From Nymphaea colorata (Eukaryota > Streptophyta > Magnoliopsida > Nymphaeales > Nymphaeaceae): DNA of 64,000 bases. The DNA lies in assembly GCF_008831285.2 (NCBI RefSeq), contig NC_045140.1:4505528-4569527 (forward strand), in the 5' to 3' direction. The notes under the pieces are model-generated. The model was not told the DNA's origin. It saw only the letters and a program-made list of their open reading frames with translations, and searched no databases. Of this stretch, positions 61,962 to 64,000 are shown one piece after another; position 1 is the stretch's first letter, and each line of letters opens with the position of its first letter. A program made the translations under genes and the position numbers.

Positions 61962-62631
61962 ATGAAAAGAGAACCTCCTCTAACAGTCCATCTTGCACCC
62001 ACTCCTCTCTTTCTCATTACCCCCTACGACCCATATGCCAAGGGGTCGGATTTTGTTCATGGGTATTCTTTAGCTCTATGGTGTGGTGTGAATTGTGAAG
62101 TATCTTGTGGGCTTTGGCTCAACATACTGGACTGTGATGCATCCATTTTGAAGTCCGGGAAGCACAATGATAGACTTGACGGTACCCAAGGATACCGTTC
62201 TTCGTTTGAGCAGTGTGAATGTTGCATTTGACCGGGAATTGATCGGACCGGCTTTGTTCTCCAAGGGAAGGTGAGACATGAGACGGTTGAAGATCTATGG
62301 TGTGGGATGTGTGTGAAAGTGGTATGTGATCACTTGGGGTATGGTATCAAGAGCGGTATGCCATACATACAAAAGACGTGCCGACGGTGAAACTGAGCAA
62401 GAGATCCAGATGGAGCGTACCATGGAAGGTACCAGCCTCCTCGAGGTGGGAGTTTTATTCTTCCAATCAGTGACGTTGCCTCAGTCCGCAGTCACTGCAG
62501 AAGAACGCTTTGAGGATATGGCAAAACTGGTGAGAGAGGAGCTCGGACGCACTGACCCGAGCTTTGCTCGAACCGCGGATGCCAAGGAGGAGTGCTTGTG
62601 GGTGCAAAGTTTTATGCATACCAAGCAGTGA
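61962..62631 (+). pseudogene. 5'-truncated RGP copy 4
   Basis: Begins [17 protein letters not shown] like copies 1 and 2 but lacks their 14-bp deletion. It reads DPYAKGSDFVHGY and then [15 protein letters not shown]. Deletions near 62179 and 62263 (the leucine-rich LILAGE segment is gone) and a shift near 62377 break it. The end MHTKQ is conserved. It is a pseudogene. Confidence 0.88.
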
Positions 62632-64000
62632 AGTTGGGTATGATTTGGTACCAACTTTTTTGATTAATATAGTTGCTAAAATGATAATGGTGCATATGGT
62701 TGAAGGGGCTTTACTTGTATTGCAAGTGCATGGATCGGACCGGATATTTGGTCTTGCCGTTCAATTCAAGAATGTGACAAGTCTTTTTTGGTGTTTCTGT
62801 TAGGGATTTAAAGGAGTCGGGCTTAGACCCGATCCAGGAATTGCTAATTCCAACCAAATGGCATTATACATACTTGGGTTTGGACCCAGATTAAGAGTTT
62901 GATGCACTTTTTTCGTGTTAAATTTATTTCCAATTTTGCAAATGTCATTGTGTTCAGATTTTATTCAGTTTCACATTTGATTCAGTTATAAACCCAAATT
63001 TTAATGAAATTTGTATTGCAAACCCTTTAACTTGCAATGAATCTTATTTTCTTTTGCAAACCGGAGGTTGTGAATTTAAAGTTAGAGACGAATCAGATTT
63101 GGATGGAGAATTCGGATTCAAATTCATATATAATATACTTTTCTTCATTTAAATTTGAACTCAAATATGTGAACATCCGATAAATTGGATAGTCCAATTC
63201 ATTGACATCCAAAGTAAATTGTCAGCTACGTGTGAAAACTGCTCAACGTCACGAGATCCAAAAAGAGATCAGTGGGACAAAATGAACAAAGACGACTTTG
63301 GGACAGGTTGTGTTTGCATCGACCAGTGGAACAAATATGTCCGCTGTTTGATTAATTTCCCATCTGTGGAATGTGCACTTTTCCTGGACCGTGAATCAAA
63401 CATCCTCTTAGTACCAATTGAAGAAGGGATTCTCTTATCTTTGTGCCTTATGACGAAAGGACAGTTTTACGTGCTCAACAATATGACTCACAAATAAAAG
63501 TGAGTAGCCTTTCGTGGTGTCTAGAAGTTGGACAGAGCCTGAGCCATGAAAAAGACCTCGGGCTGGCCCCGGCCCAAGTCCAAATCTGGCAGGCCCTGGG
63601 GTATATTTTTAATTAAAATTTGTCCAGGCCAGCCTGCCAAAATGGGACATGGGCTGTCCGGGCCCAATGCCCACCCTTAGTGGTGTCACACGTAACACAA
63701 GAAGATGCAAGAGCAAGTGAACAAGTGTCTCTGTGCGGAACAAACACCACCACGGAACAGTCTATTCCCAGTTTGGAATGCTGTGAAGTGGATTCCACCT
63801 CAAATTGACAGACTTGTTGAAGGAACCAGTACTCCGGCTCCCTAATTACCAAGTCATTGAAGGCCAAAAGAGATGCTTCAGACACAACCCTTATAGTGGA
63901 ATGCTACTAGAGAATGACCATCCCATTGCCTACGAGCGATGAAAACTAAGCAACATCGAACAACATTACTCAGTGCATGAGAAGGAGATGAATGCCATAA
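62632..64000 (+). repeat. RGP 3' flank and unidentified block, copy 3
   Basis: Collinear with 49513-50915. The downstream frame reads FGTGCVCIDQWNKYVRCLIN and then VECALFLDRESNILLVPIEE (from about 63291). The unit continues past the window edge at 'gagaaggagatgaatgccat', the same text as at 50882-50911. Confidence 0.75.

Overview
The window is nuclear DNA of a flowering plant. It is AT-rich, its genes have GT-AG introns, and it carries plant-type hAT, Copia, SINE-like and MITE relics and many (TA)n/(GA)n microsatellites. Nothing in it fixes the species. No rRNA, tRNA, CRISPR or bacterial feature was seen.

Region 1 (1-15.9 kb) is the 5' two thirds of one large minus-strand gene for an importin-beta-family nuclear import receptor (SAD2/importin-7/8 type). 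I could join 16 exons by hand into one unbroken 731-codon frame; the 3' exons lie left of base 1. A decayed hAT transposon sits antisense in its 4.3-kb intron 7. Intron 15 and the edge of exon 15 carry tandem duplications, one of which copies the exon-15 splice acceptor.

Region 2 (15.9-30.6 kb) holds no gene I can support. It contains a SINE-like element with target-site duplications, MITE relics, a TCGA-rich repeat cluster, microsatellites and a 14-bp-arm perfect hairpin.

Region 3 (30.68-31.78 kb) is a two-exon minus-strand gene for a LENG1-like protein (Cir_N domain). In this sequence it has a 1-base frameshift late in exon 1. Its 3' flank is duplicated just downstream.

Region 4 (33.9-64 kb) is a segmental-duplication array. 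One intact plus-strand gene for a class-2 reversibly glycosylated polypeptide (RGP5/UDP-arabinopyranose-mutase-like) is followed by four 5'-truncated plus-strand copies. These are interleaved with one intact minus-strand BAHD acyltransferase gene and three broken BAHD copies. The basic unit reads [1-kb AT-rich repeat] - [BAHD, minus] - [truncated RGP, plus] - [RGP 3' flank plus an unidentified ORF-like block]. A Copia retroelement lies in the array, and a MITE with an 8-bp target-site duplication has a matching empty site in another unit. Only the full RGP gene and the BAHD gene at 38.0-39.4 kb look functional. The RGP copy at 54.9-55.7 kb keeps a long open frame fused to unrelated upstream sequence.

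The intact RGP and BAHD genes may both act in cell-wall or phenolic metabolism, but a joint function is only an inference from their repeated adjacency.
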